Counted from the stretch's first letter, positions 43,723 to 53,793 are shown. The stretch is DNA of 64,000 bases from Desulfurivibrionaceae bacterium (GCA_030145275.1 JAQYVV010000002.1:1-64000); one strand, 5' to 3'. The notes: a model not told the origin generated them from the sequence alone. Program-made: numbers and translations.

Positions 43723-43739
43723 ACTGCATCTGATGCAGT
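43723..43739. promoter_or_regulatory. Palindromic operator candidate upstream of the octaheme cytochrome
   Basis: ACTGCATCTGATGCAGT is a perfect 8-1-8 palindrome about 180 bases before the cytochrome ATG. No regulator gene is adjacent, and the binding protein is unknown. Confidence 0.4.
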
Positions 43740-43921
43740 CTTCAAAGCTAAAATCCTGTAAAAAACAAGGGGATTTATTCAGCTGCTTCGACAGACATCA
43801 CATCATATGCCCATTCTGTCAATTCTTGAGAAAAAACTAGACTTTTATTGTCACATGTGCGCAGACTTGAGGGAGTGGAATTTCTTCAGATTAATTTATT
43901 TCAATGGAAAAAGGAGGGGAC

Positions 43922-45217
43922 ATGAAAAATCCTATAACCTTAAAGGCACTGTTTCTAAGTTGCAGTCTGGCCCTCATTGCCGCTGCTACAAATGTAGGAG
44001 CAGAAGAGGCATGTATAACCTGTCATACAAAACTTACTCCTGGTCAGGTGCAGGACTGGGGTGTGAGTAAGCATGCGGAAAACGATGTCACATGTTCGTC
44101 ATGCCATGGAGAAAAGCACACGACTGCTGAAGATGTCAAAATGGCGGAATTTCCCGATGAAAAAGTTTGTTCCGAATGTCATGAAGAGCAGTTTGACCAG
44201 TTCTCCAAGGGCAAACATAATTATGGCTGGACCTCGATGAATGCTATTCCTGCTACTCATCATGCCCCCGACGAGTTGATGGAGGGCGGCGGCGGTTGTG
44301 GTGGTTGCCACAATATGGGCATCAAGACAGAGGAGCAAAAGAAGGCCCAGAGAGATAAAGGTTATCGCTATCAGAACAACTCCTGTGACGAATGTCATAC
44401 CAGGCATAGTTTCTCCAAAAAAGAAGCCCAGAACCCAAGAGCTTGCCAGCAATGCCATATGGGCTATGACCATCCCCAGTGGGAAATGTGGTCAAGCTCC
44501 AAACATGGAGAGCGTTATCTTGCTAAAGAGGCCGGGCATCTGCCAGAAGGGGCTGTGGCTCCTAAATGTCAGGACTGCCATATGGTGGACGGCAGTCACG
44601 ACAACCACACTGCCTGGGGGTTTTTAGGTGTCCGTCTGCCTCTGCCGGAAGATAAGCAGTGGGCTGCTGATCAGGTCACTATTCTCAATGCCCTTGGAGT
44701 TCTCAATCCGGAAACAGGAGAGCCAGGACCAGTACTGGCAGCGGTAAAAGCAGTTGACCTCGCGCGTCTGACAAAAGAATCGTGGCAGAAAGAGCGTGAT
44801 AAAATGCTCAAGGTGTGCGCTGGATGCCATTCCGAAAGCTATGCTAAAGAAAGACTGGCACTTGGTGACTCTATGATGCCAAAGCTTGATCGCATGATGG
44901 CTGATGCCATTGAAACAGTTGCGGCTCTGTATAAGGACGGACTTATTCAGAAACCGGCAGACTCCCCCTTTAACTACCCATTTCTACTCAATTTTATGGA
45001 AACAGGTGGGGCTGAGGGCCGCAAAGACTTTAACAAAATCTCATTCATCGACCAGGTACTTCTGCAGATGTATATGAAGCATCGCATGCGTGCCTACCAG
45101 GGATTTTTCCATGTTAACCCCGACTATGCCTACTGGTATGGTTATTCTGAGATGATAAAAGATCTTGGTGAGATTAAAGAGTTGGCAAAAACCATGCGGG
45201 CGACCCATCATAAGTAA
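43922..45217 (+). CDS. Octaheme c-type cytochrome of the hydroxylamine oxidoreductase (HAO) family
   Basis: The 431-residue protein has a signal peptide (to about VGAEE) and eight haem motifs: CITCH, CSSCH, CSECH, CGGCH, CDECH, CQQCH, CQDCH and CAGCH. The C-terminal part after haem 8 (RMRAYQGFFHVNPDYAYWYGYSEM) is typical of HAO-like enzymes. Whether the tyrosine crosslink to the active-site haem exists cannot be read reliably. In anaerobes such proteins usually work as reductases of nitrite or hydroxylamine to ammonia. I chose the ATG at 43922, with GGAGGGG upstream. No membrane quinol-oxidising partner gene is adjacent. Confidence 0.88.
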   Translation: MKNPITLKALFLSCSLALIAAATNVGAEEACITCHTKLTPGQVQDWGVSKHAENDVTCSSCHGEKHTTAEDVKMAEFPDEKVCSECHEEQFDQFSKGKHNYGWTSMNAIPATHHAPDELMEGGGGCGGCHNMGIKTEEQKKAQRDKGYRYQNNSCDECHTRHSFSKKEAQNPRACQQCHMGYDHPQWEMWSSSKHGERYLAKEAGHLPEGAVAPKCQDCHMVDGSHDNHTAWGFLGVRLPLPEDKQWAADQVTILNALGVLNPETGEPGPVLAAVKAVDLARLTKESWQKERDKMLKVCAGCHSESYAKERLALGDSMMPKLDRMMADAIETVAALYKDGLIQKPADSPFNYPFLLNFMETGGAEGRKDFNKISFIDQVLLQMYMKHRMRAYQGFFHVNPDYAYWYGYSEMIKDLGEIKELAKTMRATHHK

Positions 45218-45318
45218 GAGACAAAACAGGGTTAGGGTAGAAGCTGTCAATCAGCGTTGAAAATTGATCCATTTCAGCTTCTACTCCGACTCTTGCAATA
45301 TTTTTTATCTTTCTGCCC

Positions 45319-45348
45319 CCCCCCACTATTCTCATGGGTAGTGGGGGG
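45319..45348. terminator. Hairpin between convergent cytochrome and CPBP genes
   Basis: CCCCCCACTA and TAGTGGGGGG form a 10-bp perfect stem with a 10-base loop. Only AT-rich DNA, not a clean T-run, follows on either side, so termination is likely but unproven. A second, looser hairpin (TAGAAGCTG/CAGCTTCTA) lies at 45238-45283. Confidence 0.5.
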
Positions 45349-45354
45349 TGATAT

Positions 45355-45903
45355 TTAATCACCCCAAAACAAACTCTGATAAAGCGAAAACGAAAGGGTG
45401 TGAAAATTAAACAAAAAGTGAAGAAAAATACAGGGCCAAAAAGATTTTGAAGATTTTATCAACCAAGAGCAACACATTCCAAGTACAAACAATGGTAGTA
45501 ATGATACGCCATACAAGCCGTGGCTATGGGCGAATAATGCACTAAGAACAATAGCCAAACCCCACCAAACATAATTGCCCAAATAATTTCTCAGGAAAAA
45601 TAACGGACTTCGATAGAATATTTCCTCCACAACAGGCGCTACGACAAGAAGCAAGAAAACTTGTAGTTGGTCATGGTAATAGTTGAGGATAAAAGAATGA
45701 GCTGTATTTTCCAGCCAATTTTGAAATTCATATAAGTTTTCCAGAAATATTGGCGTGACATAGAAACTATGTTTTCCAAAAACAGAAGGGCATAGGAACG
45801 ATCCCAAAAGAGAATCATGCACAAAGTAAATAAGGTAATTTTTTACGGCGCATGACAAAGTAACTATGGAAAAACTAATTAGTATACATTTCCATAAATT
45901 CAC
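45355..45903 (-). CDS. CPBP-family intramembrane metalloprotease
   Basis: The 182-residue membrane protein has the CPBP (Abi/CAAX protease-like) motifs: EEIFYRSPLFFLRNYLG (EExxxR), ALFAHSHGLYG (FxxxH region) and IFLHFLFNFHTL (HxxxN/D). About four to five membrane segments surround them. Members cleave membrane or prenylated substrates, or serve in peptide maturation and immunity. No bacteriocin-like gene is visible next to it, so its substrate is unknown. It is AT-rich compared with its neighbours, which may point to transfer. Confidence 0.8.
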   Translation of the reverse strand: MNLWKCILISFSIVTLSCAVKNYLIYFVHDSLLGSFLCPSVFGKHSFYVTPIFLENLYEFQNWLENTAHSFILNYYHDQLQVFLLLVVAPVVEEIFYRSPLFFLRNYLGNYVWWGLAIVLSALFAHSHGLYGVSLLPLFVLGMCCSWLIKSSKSFWPCIFLHFLFNFHTLSFSLYQSLFWGD

Positions 45904-46070
45904 ATTTGTTCCCCATCTCTACGAAAAAAAGGACTCCCTGCTTGTTAATAGGTTGTTTGTTGGTCCTGAAACCAGCAAAACCTTATATCCTGATGATATG
46001 TCAGGTGGCCCAAAAAAGTCAAACTGAAATGGGCCGAGTGGCACGGATTATCTCTGTTGTTTGAACAGGT

Positions 46071-48041
46071 TCAGTGTCCAGCCTGGACAGCTTCGGAAAT
46101 TATCTTGCCGAGTTCCTCGATTTGGTATGGTTTTGGGACGACACCAATAAAGCCGTAATCCTTGAAATTGGCCATGATGGGGTCGTTGGCGTAGCCGCTT
46201 GAGACAACGGCTTTGATGTGTGGATCAAGGGCGCGAATTTTTTCAATGGTCTCTTTTCCTCCCATACCTCCGGGAATAGTAAGGTCCATTAGGACGACAT
46301 CAAATGGCTTTCCTTCTTTTTTCGCCTTGAAGTATAGTTCAATGGTACTCGCTCCGTCCTGGGCGGTATCCACCTCGTGTCCAAGATGTTGGAGCATTTT
46401 AGTGATTACTTCTCTGATGATTTCTTCGTCATCCATGACCAGCACTTTTCCGGTGGCGGTCGTGCTTATTTTTTTTACTGTTTCTTGGGCCGTCGCACGT
46501 TTTTCCGTGGCAGGCAGATAAATGGAAAAGGTCGACCCTTTGCCAATTTTCGAGTCAACGGTGATCAAACCGTCATGTTTTTTGATAATCGAATAGGCAA
46601 CGGCCAGGCCAAGTCCGCTGCCTGTTTTTTTGCTGGAAAAGTAGGGGTCAAAAATTTTCAATAAATTTTCCTTGGCTATACCTTCTCCCTGGTCATTAAA
46701 GGACAAATGAACGTATTTGCCAGATTTTAATTGCGGTACGTCATGTTCGGAGAGTACTAAATTTGCGGCAGTGATCCTCAAAGCCCCCCCGTCAGCCATG
46801 GCATGGCATGCATTGATAACCAGATTCTGGATTACCTGGCTCAGTTGGCCTTTGTCTACCTCAATGGGCCACAAGTCTTCCGACAGCTGATATTCGCATT
46901 TAACGTTTGTGCCCCTCATGGTGAAGCTGCTTGAGTCTTTGATGAGTTCCGTGATAGTGGTAGTTGTTTTTATCGGCGCTCCTCCCTTGGAAAAAGTGAG
47001 CAGCTGCTGGGTTAGGTTTTTGGCCTGTAGGATCGCTTTTTCTGTTTCTTCCAGGTTCTTAAAAATAGCATCTTCGGGTTTGCTATTAACTCTGGCCAAA
47101 GAAATGTTACCAAGAATGGCAGTGAGCAGGTTGTTGAAGTCGTGGGCAATACCGCCGGCAAAAATTCCTATGGACTCTAGCTTCTGGGTCCTTAGCAGTT
47201 CCGCCTCCATTTTCTTTTTTTCGGTGACGTCACGAAAAATGCACTGGGTCACCACTGCCTTCCCATCCTGGAACTTGCAGCAGGCATTACCCTCAATGAG
47301 GATGCTGGAGCCGTCCTTGGCCACAAAACAGGTGTCGATATGTTGAACTCCAGGAGAAGAAACAACCTTTTGAAAGGTGGTTTGGCAATGTTCTTGGCAA
47401 TCTGGAGAGATTATGTCAAAGATGGAAAGGCCCGTGTCTAGATCATTTTGCGTGTAACCAAAGGTTTTCATCCAGGCACTATTGACGTAAAGCAGGCGGC
47501 CATCCGGCTGAACTGCTTGGATGAGATCAGTGGCATTTTCGAAAAGGGTTCTGTACTTCTCTTCACTTTCCCGCAGGGCCTGCTCGCTTTGGACCCGTTT
47601 ACTTATATCCCGGAAAATACCGGTCATGGACATCGGTTTGCCGTCTTCAAATTTTGTGCTGCAGCGTCCTTCCAGGACTATTTTCTCGCCATTTTTGGAC
47701 ACGAAGGTGGTTACGTTTGCGTCAAGGGACTCCCCCTGAATCAGGCAGGAGAAGAGATCGCGGCACTTGCTGCGGCAGCTTTCGTCGACAATGTCCATGA
47801 GTTTGAGTCGGGAAAGGTCTTCTTTGCTGTAGCCCATGGTATCACGCCATGCCTGGTTGACGTAAAGAAATGAACCTTCCGGGCTAACACTATGGATGAG
47901 ATCGCTGGCATTTTCCACCAGGGTCCTGTACAGCTCCAGGCGCTCATCCTGATCCACCATAGTTTTAATGCGCAGCGAGGCCTCTTGCTCTAATTGTTCA
48001 TTTTTTTTCAGCAGTTCTTCATAGCTTGGTTCAATAGCCAT
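46071..48041 (-). CDS. Soluble PAS-PAS hybrid histidine kinase with receiver (paralogue 1)
   Basis: The 656 residues begin with a coiled coil (about 5-35). Two PAS domains follow (about 38-150 and 162-275, each with FLYVNQAW / LLYVNSAW cores). Then come HisKA ([13 protein letters not shown], His near 300), HATPase_c ([21 protein letters not shown]) and a receiver (VMDDEE; acceptor aspartate in [13 protein letters not shown]). There is no membrane segment, so it is cytoplasmic. It is closely similar over its full length to the gene at 51832. GGAGG precedes the ATG. No response-regulator output gene is adjacent. Confidence 0.92.
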   Translation of the reverse strand: MAIEPSYEELLKKNEQLEQEASLRIKTMVDQDERLELYRTLVENASDLIHSVSPEGSFLYVNQAWRDTMGYSKEDLSRLKLMDIVDESCRSKCRDLFSCLIQGESLDANVTTFVSKNGEKIVLEGRCSTKFEDGKPMSMTGIFRDISKRVQSEQALRESEEKYRTLFENATDLIQAVQPDGRLLYVNSAWMKTFGYTQNDLDTGLSIFDIISPDCQEHCQTTFQKVVSSPGVQHIDTCFVAKDGSSILIEGNACCKFQDGKAVVTQCIFRDVTEKKKMEAELLRTQKLESIGIFAGGIAHDFNNLLTAILGNISLARVNSKPEDAIFKNLEETEKAILQAKNLTQQLLTFSKGGAPIKTTTTITELIKDSSSFTMRGTNVKCEYQLSEDLWPIEVDKGQLSQVIQNLVINACHAMADGGALRITAANLVLSEHDVPQLKSGKYVHLSFNDQGEGIAKENLLKIFDPYFSSKKTGSGLGLAVAYSIIKKHDGLITVDSKIGKGSTFSIYLPATEKRATAQETVKKISTTATGKVLVMDDEEIIREVITKMLQHLGHEVDTAQDGASTIELYFKAKKEGKPFDVVLMDLTIPGGMGGKETIEKIRALDPHIKAVVSSGYANDPIMANFKDYGFIGVVPKPYQIEELGKIISEAVQAGH

Positions 48042-48264
48042 TGGGCAACCTCCAAAAAATATCGTATATTTGTATTTTTATAGTTACTGTCTAACAATAC
48101 TTGATTCTTCTTTTGAAACACAATTGTTTTTCCTGAGAGTCGGTGGCTTGCCGTATTTTTTAATACGCTAAGAGCCGGGATGGTAAGGTGTTACAGGTAG
48201 TCAAACAGTACCGAATGTTTCCCCACATATTATCGTCGGGAAGATTTGGATGTACGGATAAATT

Positions 48265-48321
48265 TTCTAAGGGGCTGTTACGAAATAACCATCACGTTTA
48301 TTTCGTAACAGCCCCTTAGAA
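48265..48321. repeat. Perfect 24-bp inverted repeat upstream of the DUF2058 gene
   Basis: The arms at 48265-48288 and 48298-48321 are exact complements (they contain CTAAGGGGCTGTTACGAAAT) around a 9-base loop. The right arm ends 6 bases before the GGAGGTGA ribosome site. The arms resemble the ends of the 183-bp element at 60638, so it looks like two fused transposon ends. No T-run follows. Confidence 0.8.
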
Positions 48322-48339
48322 TTGACGGAGGTGAGCATA

Positions 48340-48879
48340 ATGGGAAATCCATTTAAAGATAAATTTTTAAAAAAAGGTCTGGTGACCAAGAAGCAGGCCA
48401 ATAAGGTAAGCCATGAGCAGCGTCTTTCCGGACCTAAAAAAAGAAATAAAAAAAATAAGACAGATGATGGTCTGCAGAACAGGGTCCAGCAGGAGCGCCA
48501 TGAGCAGTTGGCCCGTGACAGAGAACTGAATATCCAGCATAATGAGGCGGCTAAAGAAAAGGAAATCCAGGGCCAGATAAGGGAGATAATCAGGCAAAAT
48601 CAGATTGCAACAAAGGGCGATATCTCCTTTCATTTTGTTGACGGCAAAAAGATCCAAAAACTATATGCCGGCAAAGAGATTGTTGATGCTCTAAGTAAGG
48701 GTAAAATGGCCATTGTCAAACAAGATGAGCAATATACCGTTGTCCCGGCGAAAGCCGCCTGTCAGATTCAGGATCGCAAAGCGGAAGCTCTCATTCTCCT
48801 TAATTCAGCGATAAGGGAAAAGTTGGATCCTGATGATCCCTATGCCGAATTTCCCATACCCGATGATTATGATTGGTAA
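48340..48879 (+). CDS. DUF2058 (YaiL-like) family protein
   Basis: The 179 residues start MGNPFKDKFLKKGLVTKKQANKV, as DUF2058 proteins do. A highly charged coiled region (about 25-95) and a C-terminal globular part (FHFVDGKKIQKLYAGKEIVDALSKGKMAIVKQ, DPDDPYAEFPIPDDYDW) follow. The family is nucleoprotein-like by composition but has no proven function. I place the start at the ATG 48340, with GGAGGTGA 5 bases upstream; a longer TTG frame would begin inside the hairpin. It is followed by an unknown gene 73 bases later. Confidence 0.88.
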   Translation: MGNPFKDKFLKKGLVTKKQANKVSHEQRLSGPKKRNKKNKTDDGLQNRVQQERHEQLARDRELNIQHNEAAKEKEIQGQIREIIRQNQIATKGDISFHFVDGKKIQKLYAGKEIVDALSKGKMAIVKQDEQYTVVPAKAACQIQDRKAEALILLNSAIREKLDPDDPYAEFPIPDDYDW

Positions 48880-48952
48880 TCCCTCCACTATATAGCCAAA
48901 ACGGTTTCCAAAATTAGAATTATACGCATATACAGGACGTAAGGAGTCGAAC

Positions 48953-49396
48953 ATGAAAGAAGAAACAGAGCAGGAACTGAATACGTTTATTGAGGAATGG
49001 AAAGAAACGGCAGAAAAGAACAGGGAGCTGTTTTTGCATTTCAAGGAGTACCTGAGTATGAAAGAGGGTGTCATATTAGACTTCATACCTCGCCCAGGCC
49101 TTACCTATTCTCTCAGGGCCGTCCATGTGGACCAGAAAGAAAAGGATCTTTTTGTGATGGTTGATGTTATTGAAGGCGACCCCCGATGGCTTTCAATCTG
49201 TTTTTATGGTGAAATGATCGCAGATCCTGACGAAAAAGGTGACTTTGTACCCGGTGGACTGCTCGGCGAGGATGCTGTATGTTTCGATCTTGAGGAACTG
49301 GATGAGGCGTTAGTCAGTTATATTGAAGTTCGTCTGGATGAAGCCTGCCTGAACAGTTACAGCCCTGAGTTAAGGGTAATTCCCAGCCTACGCTGA
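48953..49396 (+). CDS. Conserved-looking cytoplasmic protein of unknown function
   Basis: The 147 acidic residues start with a helix (EETEQELNTFIEEWKETAEK) and continue as an alpha/beta domain (RPGLTYSLRAVHVDQKEKDLFVMVDVIEGD, RWLSICFYGEMIADPDE). I do not recognise the family. AAGGAG precedes the ATG. The last 16 codons lie in a 56-bp segment that also forms the right end of a MITE at 54207-54262, so either the gene's tail was captured by the element or the tail derives from one. Confidence 0.65.
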   Translation: MKEETEQELNTFIEEWKETAEKNRELFLHFKEYLSMKEGVILDFIPRPGLTYSLRAVHVDQKEKDLFVMVDVIEGDPRWLSICFYGEMIADPDEKGDFVPGGLLGEDAVCFDLEELDEALVSYIEVRLDEACLNSYSPELRVIPSLR

Positions 49397-49404
49397 ATAA
49401 TTAC
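49349..49404. repeat. 56-bp module shared with the right end of MITE copy 6
   Basis: CTGAACAGTTAC ... CTGAATAATTAC at 49349-49404 matches 54207-54262 at 52 of 56 positions. It includes the stop codon of the gene ending at 49396. Both tips look like IS66-type ends, but no flanking 8-bp repeat was found here. The rest of the 49405-49780 spacer shows no gene. Confidence 0.75.
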
Positions 49405-49780
49405 GTTAGTACTATGATTCGTATTTTGGCAACGGAGTAGTGCTCGTAGACCATCTCCACAGCTGCATCAGTCCCCCCTTTTTCCTCGGTTCTATATTTT
49501 CTGTGCATCAATGCCAGCCTGGTATTTTTATTTTAGTCTTGCAATTTAATGCCAGGACCTGGTAGTAAAAGGGAAGAAAAGTAGTATCTGGTTTATCCGA
49601 TAGAGGAGAGCCGAGGTTTGTTAAGCTTCTTTTGTTACGAAGAAATGCAATAGTTTAGCCAGTATGGGTGGAAATTGAAGCTTAAATGCAACGAAACATT
49701 GATGTTGAATCATTCAGCCAAGGGATCTTTCCTGGCTGCAAAAAGAGATATTATTTTTTGTAAATACATGGCGCTGAGTA

Positions 49781-51724
49781 TTGGAGTTAGGAGTGAGTAA
49801 CTTTTTCCCGGTAACGCTTGATTTCGTTTCGCAATTTACCGGGGGGCGCGGCGGTATTGATCATGTCGTCAATTATGGCATCGGTACAATTTTTTTTGGA
49901 ATCCTTCTGGTCGTTGCCATTTTTCAACGATGTTTCAGCAACGAAGCCAGGGAAAGGCTACTGGTCTGGGGGTTCGGGGTTGCCTTAGTTCGGGAACTTT
50001 TTATGGTTTCCATGTCATATATCCAGGCTCTGGGGTTGGTACATCCCGACAGTCTGCATGTAGTATTTCCTCCCTTGGAGCACGCTCTCTCAAATATCGC
50101 CACCATAACCATTGCCGCCGCCTTCTTAAGATATCTGCTCAATGATATTCCCCGCTCAAAAATTTACTTGAAAGCAGGTATTGCCTCCGTCATCCTCTGT
50201 TATTTTGCTACCTTTGGATGGTGGGCTCAGCATATTTTAGCCGATCCAAGCTCTAAATTCGGCCAAACGTGGTGCGATTGGCTATTTAGGATTAATGCCT
50301 CTATCTGGCTGTTGATCCCAATTATTTGGCTTGTGCTGAAAACAAAAGGTTGGCTATGTAACACGGTCTGTTTAGCTTTCACCCTGTTTTTCTTGTCTGA
50401 TTTTCTTAAAATAGCAGATATGGCACTGGGTGAAGTTTATGAAAACATCTTTACACCGTTCCGACATGGTTTCTATCTGCTGGCTATTCCACTGTTTGGT
50501 TATGTTTATATCAGAGAGATGTGTGAGCAGCGGATAAAAGTGAGAGAAGAAAAACTCGGTTTAGAACATCAACTAAGCCAATCTCAAAAAATGGAAGCCA
50601 TCGGCACGCTGGCCGGTGGTATTGCCCATGACTTTAACAATATTCTGACCCCGATAATTGGCTACCTGGAGCTTGCCAGACTACAAGCAGGTGAAGATCG
50701 AGACCCGGCACTTAGCAAAAACTTGAAGCAAGTACGGAAAGCGGCCGAACGTGCCAGGGAGATGGTAAGCCAGATCCTTACCTTCAGCAGACGTGATTCC
50801 GAGAATAAGTCAGCAATTCAGGTGCATATTATTATTATGGAAGCGTTGAAGCTTCTCAGGGTATCACTTCCTGCAACTATCGAAATCAAGCAAAATATTG
50901 ACACTCAGTGCGGCTCTGTCCTTGGCAACTCGACCCAGGTTCATCAGGTTCTGATGAACCTATGCACCAACGCCTATCACGCAATGAAGGAAACTGGTGG
51001 CCTTCTTGCTGTTTCTCTGACCCCTGTGGATATTTCTGCCAAGGATTTAATCAAAAACGTGGACCTGAAACCAGGAAGGTATCTGCTGCTTGAGGTCAGT
51101 GACTCCGGCCATGGTATTGACCCGCTAGCCCAGGGAAAAATATTTGACCCCTATTTTACCACAAAAGATAAAGGAGAGGGGACTGGCATGGGTCTCTCGG
51201 TCGTCCATGGAGTTGTTGAGAGTATTGGCGGTCAAGTCAGGGTTTGCAGTGAGGTTGGCAGGGGAACCACCTTCTATGTTTATCTGCCGGTTAGTGCAGA
51301 AAAACTTTCACAGGAGGAAGTTTTGTCTGGATCTCCATCCCCCAGAGGAACTGAAAAGATAATACTTGTTGACGATGAGGAGCCGGTAGGAGATATAGAA
51401 AGGGATATGCTGATGACCTTAGGTTATGATGTTCAGGTATTTGCAGACCCTCTTGAAGCTCTGGAGCAATATAGAGCACAGCCGGATGTGTTTGATCTGA
51501 TTATAACCGACATGACCATGCCCAAAATGACCGGAGACAAGCTGGCCCAAGAAATAATGGCGATACGGCCTGATATGCCTGTGATCCTTTGCACTGGCTA
51601 CAGCGACCTTATTGACGAGGAGTCTGCGAAATCAATGGGGATCAGGGAATATATAACAAAGCCTGTTACGATTCAGTCTTTTGGGTGTACTGTAAGAAAT
51701 GTTTTAGATGGTGTTGCTGCATAA
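49781..51724 (+). CDS. Seven-helix membrane hybrid histidine kinase with receiver
   Basis: The first 240 of 647 residues contain about seven hydrophobic segments without a large periplasmic loop, in the style of 7TM sensor domains. Then follow HisKA ([13 protein letters not shown], His near 282), HATPase_c (DSGHGIDPLAQGKIFDPYF, GTGMGLSVV) and a receiver (LVDDEE; aspartate in LIITDMTMPKMTG). The start is uncertain: a TTG at 49781 or a GTG at 49793. An 11-codon frame beginning at ATG 49768 ends at 49800, overlapping either start, and could be a leader. It lies between, and is distinct from, the two paralogous soluble kinases. Confidence 0.88.
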   Translation: MELGVSNFFPVTLDFVSQFTGGRGGIDHVVNYGIGTIFFGILLVVAIFQRCFSNEARERLLVWGFGVALVRELFMVSMSYIQALGLVHPDSLHVVFPPLEHALSNIATITIAAAFLRYLLNDIPRSKIYLKAGIASVILCYFATFGWWAQHILADPSSKFGQTWCDWLFRINASIWLLIPIIWLVLKTKGWLCNTVCLAFTLFFLSDFLKIADMALGEVYENIFTPFRHGFYLLAIPLFGYVYIREMCEQRIKVREEKLGLEHQLSQSQKMEAIGTLAGGIAHDFNNILTPIIGYLELARLQAGEDRDPALSKNLKQVRKAAERAREMVSQILTFSRRDSENKSAIQVHIIIMEALKLLRVSLPATIEIKQNIDTQCGSVLGNSTQVHQVLMNLCTNAYHAMKETGGLLAVSLTPVDISAKDLIKNVDLKPGRYLLLEVSDSGHGIDPLAQGKIFDPYFTTKDKGEGTGMGLSVVHGVVESIGGQVRVCSEVGRGTTFYVYLPVSAEKLSQEEVLSGSPSPRGTEKIILVDDEEPVGDIERDMLMTLGYDVQVFADPLEALEQYRAQPDVFDLIITDMTMPKMTGDKLAQEIMAIRPDMPVILCTGYSDLIDEESAKSMGIREYITKPVTIQSFGCTVRNVLDGVAA

Positions 51725-51831
51725 AAGACTTGGACAATGTTGTAAACTTTAAAAAACGAAATTCTCTAATTTTAGGGTGTCATTTTTCTGCCGGGCTTCG
51801 ATTTTCTCTGTTGTTTGACCGAGTTCAGTGC

Positions 51832-53793
51832 TTATTGGACAGTTTCGGCAAGTATCTTGTCGAGTTCCTCGATTTGGTACGGTTTTGGAATAACACCGTT
51901 AAAGCCGTAATTCTTGAAGTTAGCCATGATAGGGTCGTTGGCGTAGCCGCTTGAGACTATGGCTTTGATGGTTGGGTCAATGCTGCGAATTTTTTCAATG
52001 GTTTCTTTACCTCCCATGCCTCCGGGAATGGTAAGATCCATTATGACCACATCAAATGGCTTTCCTTCCTTTTTCGCCCTGAGGTACAGTTCGATGGTGT
52101 TCTCTCCGTCCTCGGCGGTATCCACTTCGTAGCTTAAGTGTTGGAGCATTTTAGCGGCGACTTCTCTGATGCCTTCTTCATCATCCATGACCAGTACTTT
52201 TCCGGTGCCTGGGGTGAATGTTTTCCCCACTTTTTCTTGGGTAGAGACAATTTTTTCCGTGGCAGGCAGGTAAATGGAAAAGGTCGCTCCCTGGCCAATT
52301 TCCGAGTCAACAGTAATCAGGCCGCCATGCTTTTTGATGATCGAATAGGCAACGGCTAGGCCAAGTCCGCTTCCCGTTTTTTTATTGGAAAAGTATGGGT
52401 CAAAAATTTTCGATAAATTTTCCTTGGCTATACCGCTTCCCTGATCGTGAAAGGATAAATGGATGTATTGGCCGGGTGGCAGAGGAGGCATGTCATGTTC
52501 GGAGAGCAGCAAATTCTCGCTAGTGACCGTCAAAACCCCCCCAGCAGCCATGGCATGGCATGCATTGATGACCAGGTTCTGGATTACCTGGCTCAGTTGG
52601 CCTTCGTCTACTTCAATGGGACACAGGTCTTCCGCTAGTTGATATTTACTTTTAACGTTGGTACCCCTCATGGTGAAGCTGGTTGAGTCTTTGATGAGTT
52701 CCGTGATGGTGCTGGTTTTTTTTATCGGCGCACCTCCCTTGGAAAAGGTGAGCAGCTGTTGAGTTAGGCTCCTAGCCTGCAGGACCGCTTTTTCTGTTTC
52801 TTTCAGATTACTGAAGATGGGATCTTGGGGATTAATATTTACTCTGGCCAGAGAGATGTTGCCAAGAATGGCGGTGAGCAGATTGTTGAAGTCGTGGGCA
52901 ATACCGCCGGCAAAGATGCCTATGGACTCGATTTTTTGGGCCTTGAGCAGTTCCGTCTCCATTTTGGTTTTTTCGGTGACGTCACGGAAGATACACTGAG
53001 TCTCTACTGGTTTTCCATCCTGGAACTTGCAGCAGGCATTGCCCTCAATGAGGAGATTGCTCCCGTCCTTGGCCACAAAGTCCGTTTCGATATGATGAAC
53101 TCCTTCGACGGAAACCACCTTTTTAAAGATGGTTTGACAATGTTCTTGGCTGTCGGGGGAGATAAGGTCGAAGATGGAAAGACCTGTGTCGATATCTTTC
53201 TGATTGTAACCAAAGGTTTTCATCCAGGCATGATTGACGTAGAGTAGAAGGCCATCCGGTCGAACTGCCTGGATAATGTCAGTGGCATTTTCAAAAAGGG
53301 TGCGATACTTTTCTTCGCTTTCCCGCAGGGCCAGCTCGTTTTGGACCCGTTGACCGATATCCCGGAAGATACCGGTCATGGCCACCGGCTTGTCGCCCTC
53401 AAATCTTGTATTGCAGCGGCCCTCCACCTCGATTTTCCTGCCATCTTTGGAGATGAAGGTGGTTTCGTTTCTGTCAATGTATTGCCCCTGTATCAGAGAG
53501 TTGAAGATGTTGCGACACCTGCTGTGGCAGGCTTTATCGACAATGTCCATGAGTTTGATTCGAGAAAGGTCTTCTTCGTTGTAGCCCAGGGCATTACGCC
53601 AGGCCTGATTGACGTAGATAAAAGAGCCGTCCGGGCTAACGCTGTGGATGAGGTCGTTGGCGTTTTCTGCTAGAGTCTTATATTGCTCCAGGCGCTCATT
53701 CTGCTCCGCCATAGCTCTAATGCGCAGTGAGGCCTCATTCTCTAATTGCTTAATTTTTTTCAGCAGTTCTTCACAGCTCGGTTCAACGGCCAT
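51832..53793 (-). CDS. Soluble PAS-PAS hybrid histidine kinase with receiver (paralogue 2)
   Basis: The 653 residues share the whole layout of the gene at 46071. They have a coiled coil, two PAS domains ([16 protein letters not shown]), HisKA ([13 protein letters not shown]), HATPase_c ([21 protein letters not shown]) and a receiver with [10 protein letters not shown] and [13 protein letters not shown]. Most residues are identical between the two, and differences are spread evenly, so both seem to be under selection. GGGGAGA precedes the ATG. The pair probably arose by duplication within this locus. Confidence 0.92.
   Translation of the reverse strand: MAVEPSCEELLKKIKQLENEASLRIRAMAEQNERLEQYKTLAENANDLIHSVSPDGSFIYVNQAWRNALGYNEEDLSRIKLMDIVDKACHSRCRNIFNSLIQGQYIDRNETTFISKDGRKIEVEGRCNTRFEGDKPVAMTGIFRDIGQRVQNELALRESEEKYRTLFENATDIIQAVRPDGLLLYVNHAWMKTFGYNQKDIDTGLSIFDLISPDSQEHCQTIFKKVVSVEGVHHIETDFVAKDGSNLLIEGNACCKFQDGKPVETQCIFRDVTEKTKMETELLKAQKIESIGIFAGGIAHDFNNLLTAILGNISLARVNINPQDPIFSNLKETEKAVLQARSLTQQLLTFSKGGAPIKKTSTITELIKDSTSFTMRGTNVKSKYQLAEDLCPIEVDEGQLSQVIQNLVINACHAMAAGGVLTVTSENLLLSEHDMPPLPPGQYIHLSFHDQGSGIAKENLSKIFDPYFSNKKTGSGLGLAVAYSIIKKHGGLITVDSEIGQGATFSIYLPATEKIVSTQEKVGKTFTPGTGKVLVMDDEEGIREVAAKMLQHLSYEVDTAEDGENTIELYLRAKKEGKPFDVVIMDLTIPGGMGGKETIEKIRSIDPTIKAIVSSGYANDPIMANFKNYGFNGVIPKPYQIEELDKILAETVQ

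Noticed and set aside
49405-49780. c-di-GMP or other riboswitch before the 7TM kinase
   Set aside because: I looked for conserved GEMM-type or cobalamin-type motifs and saw none.
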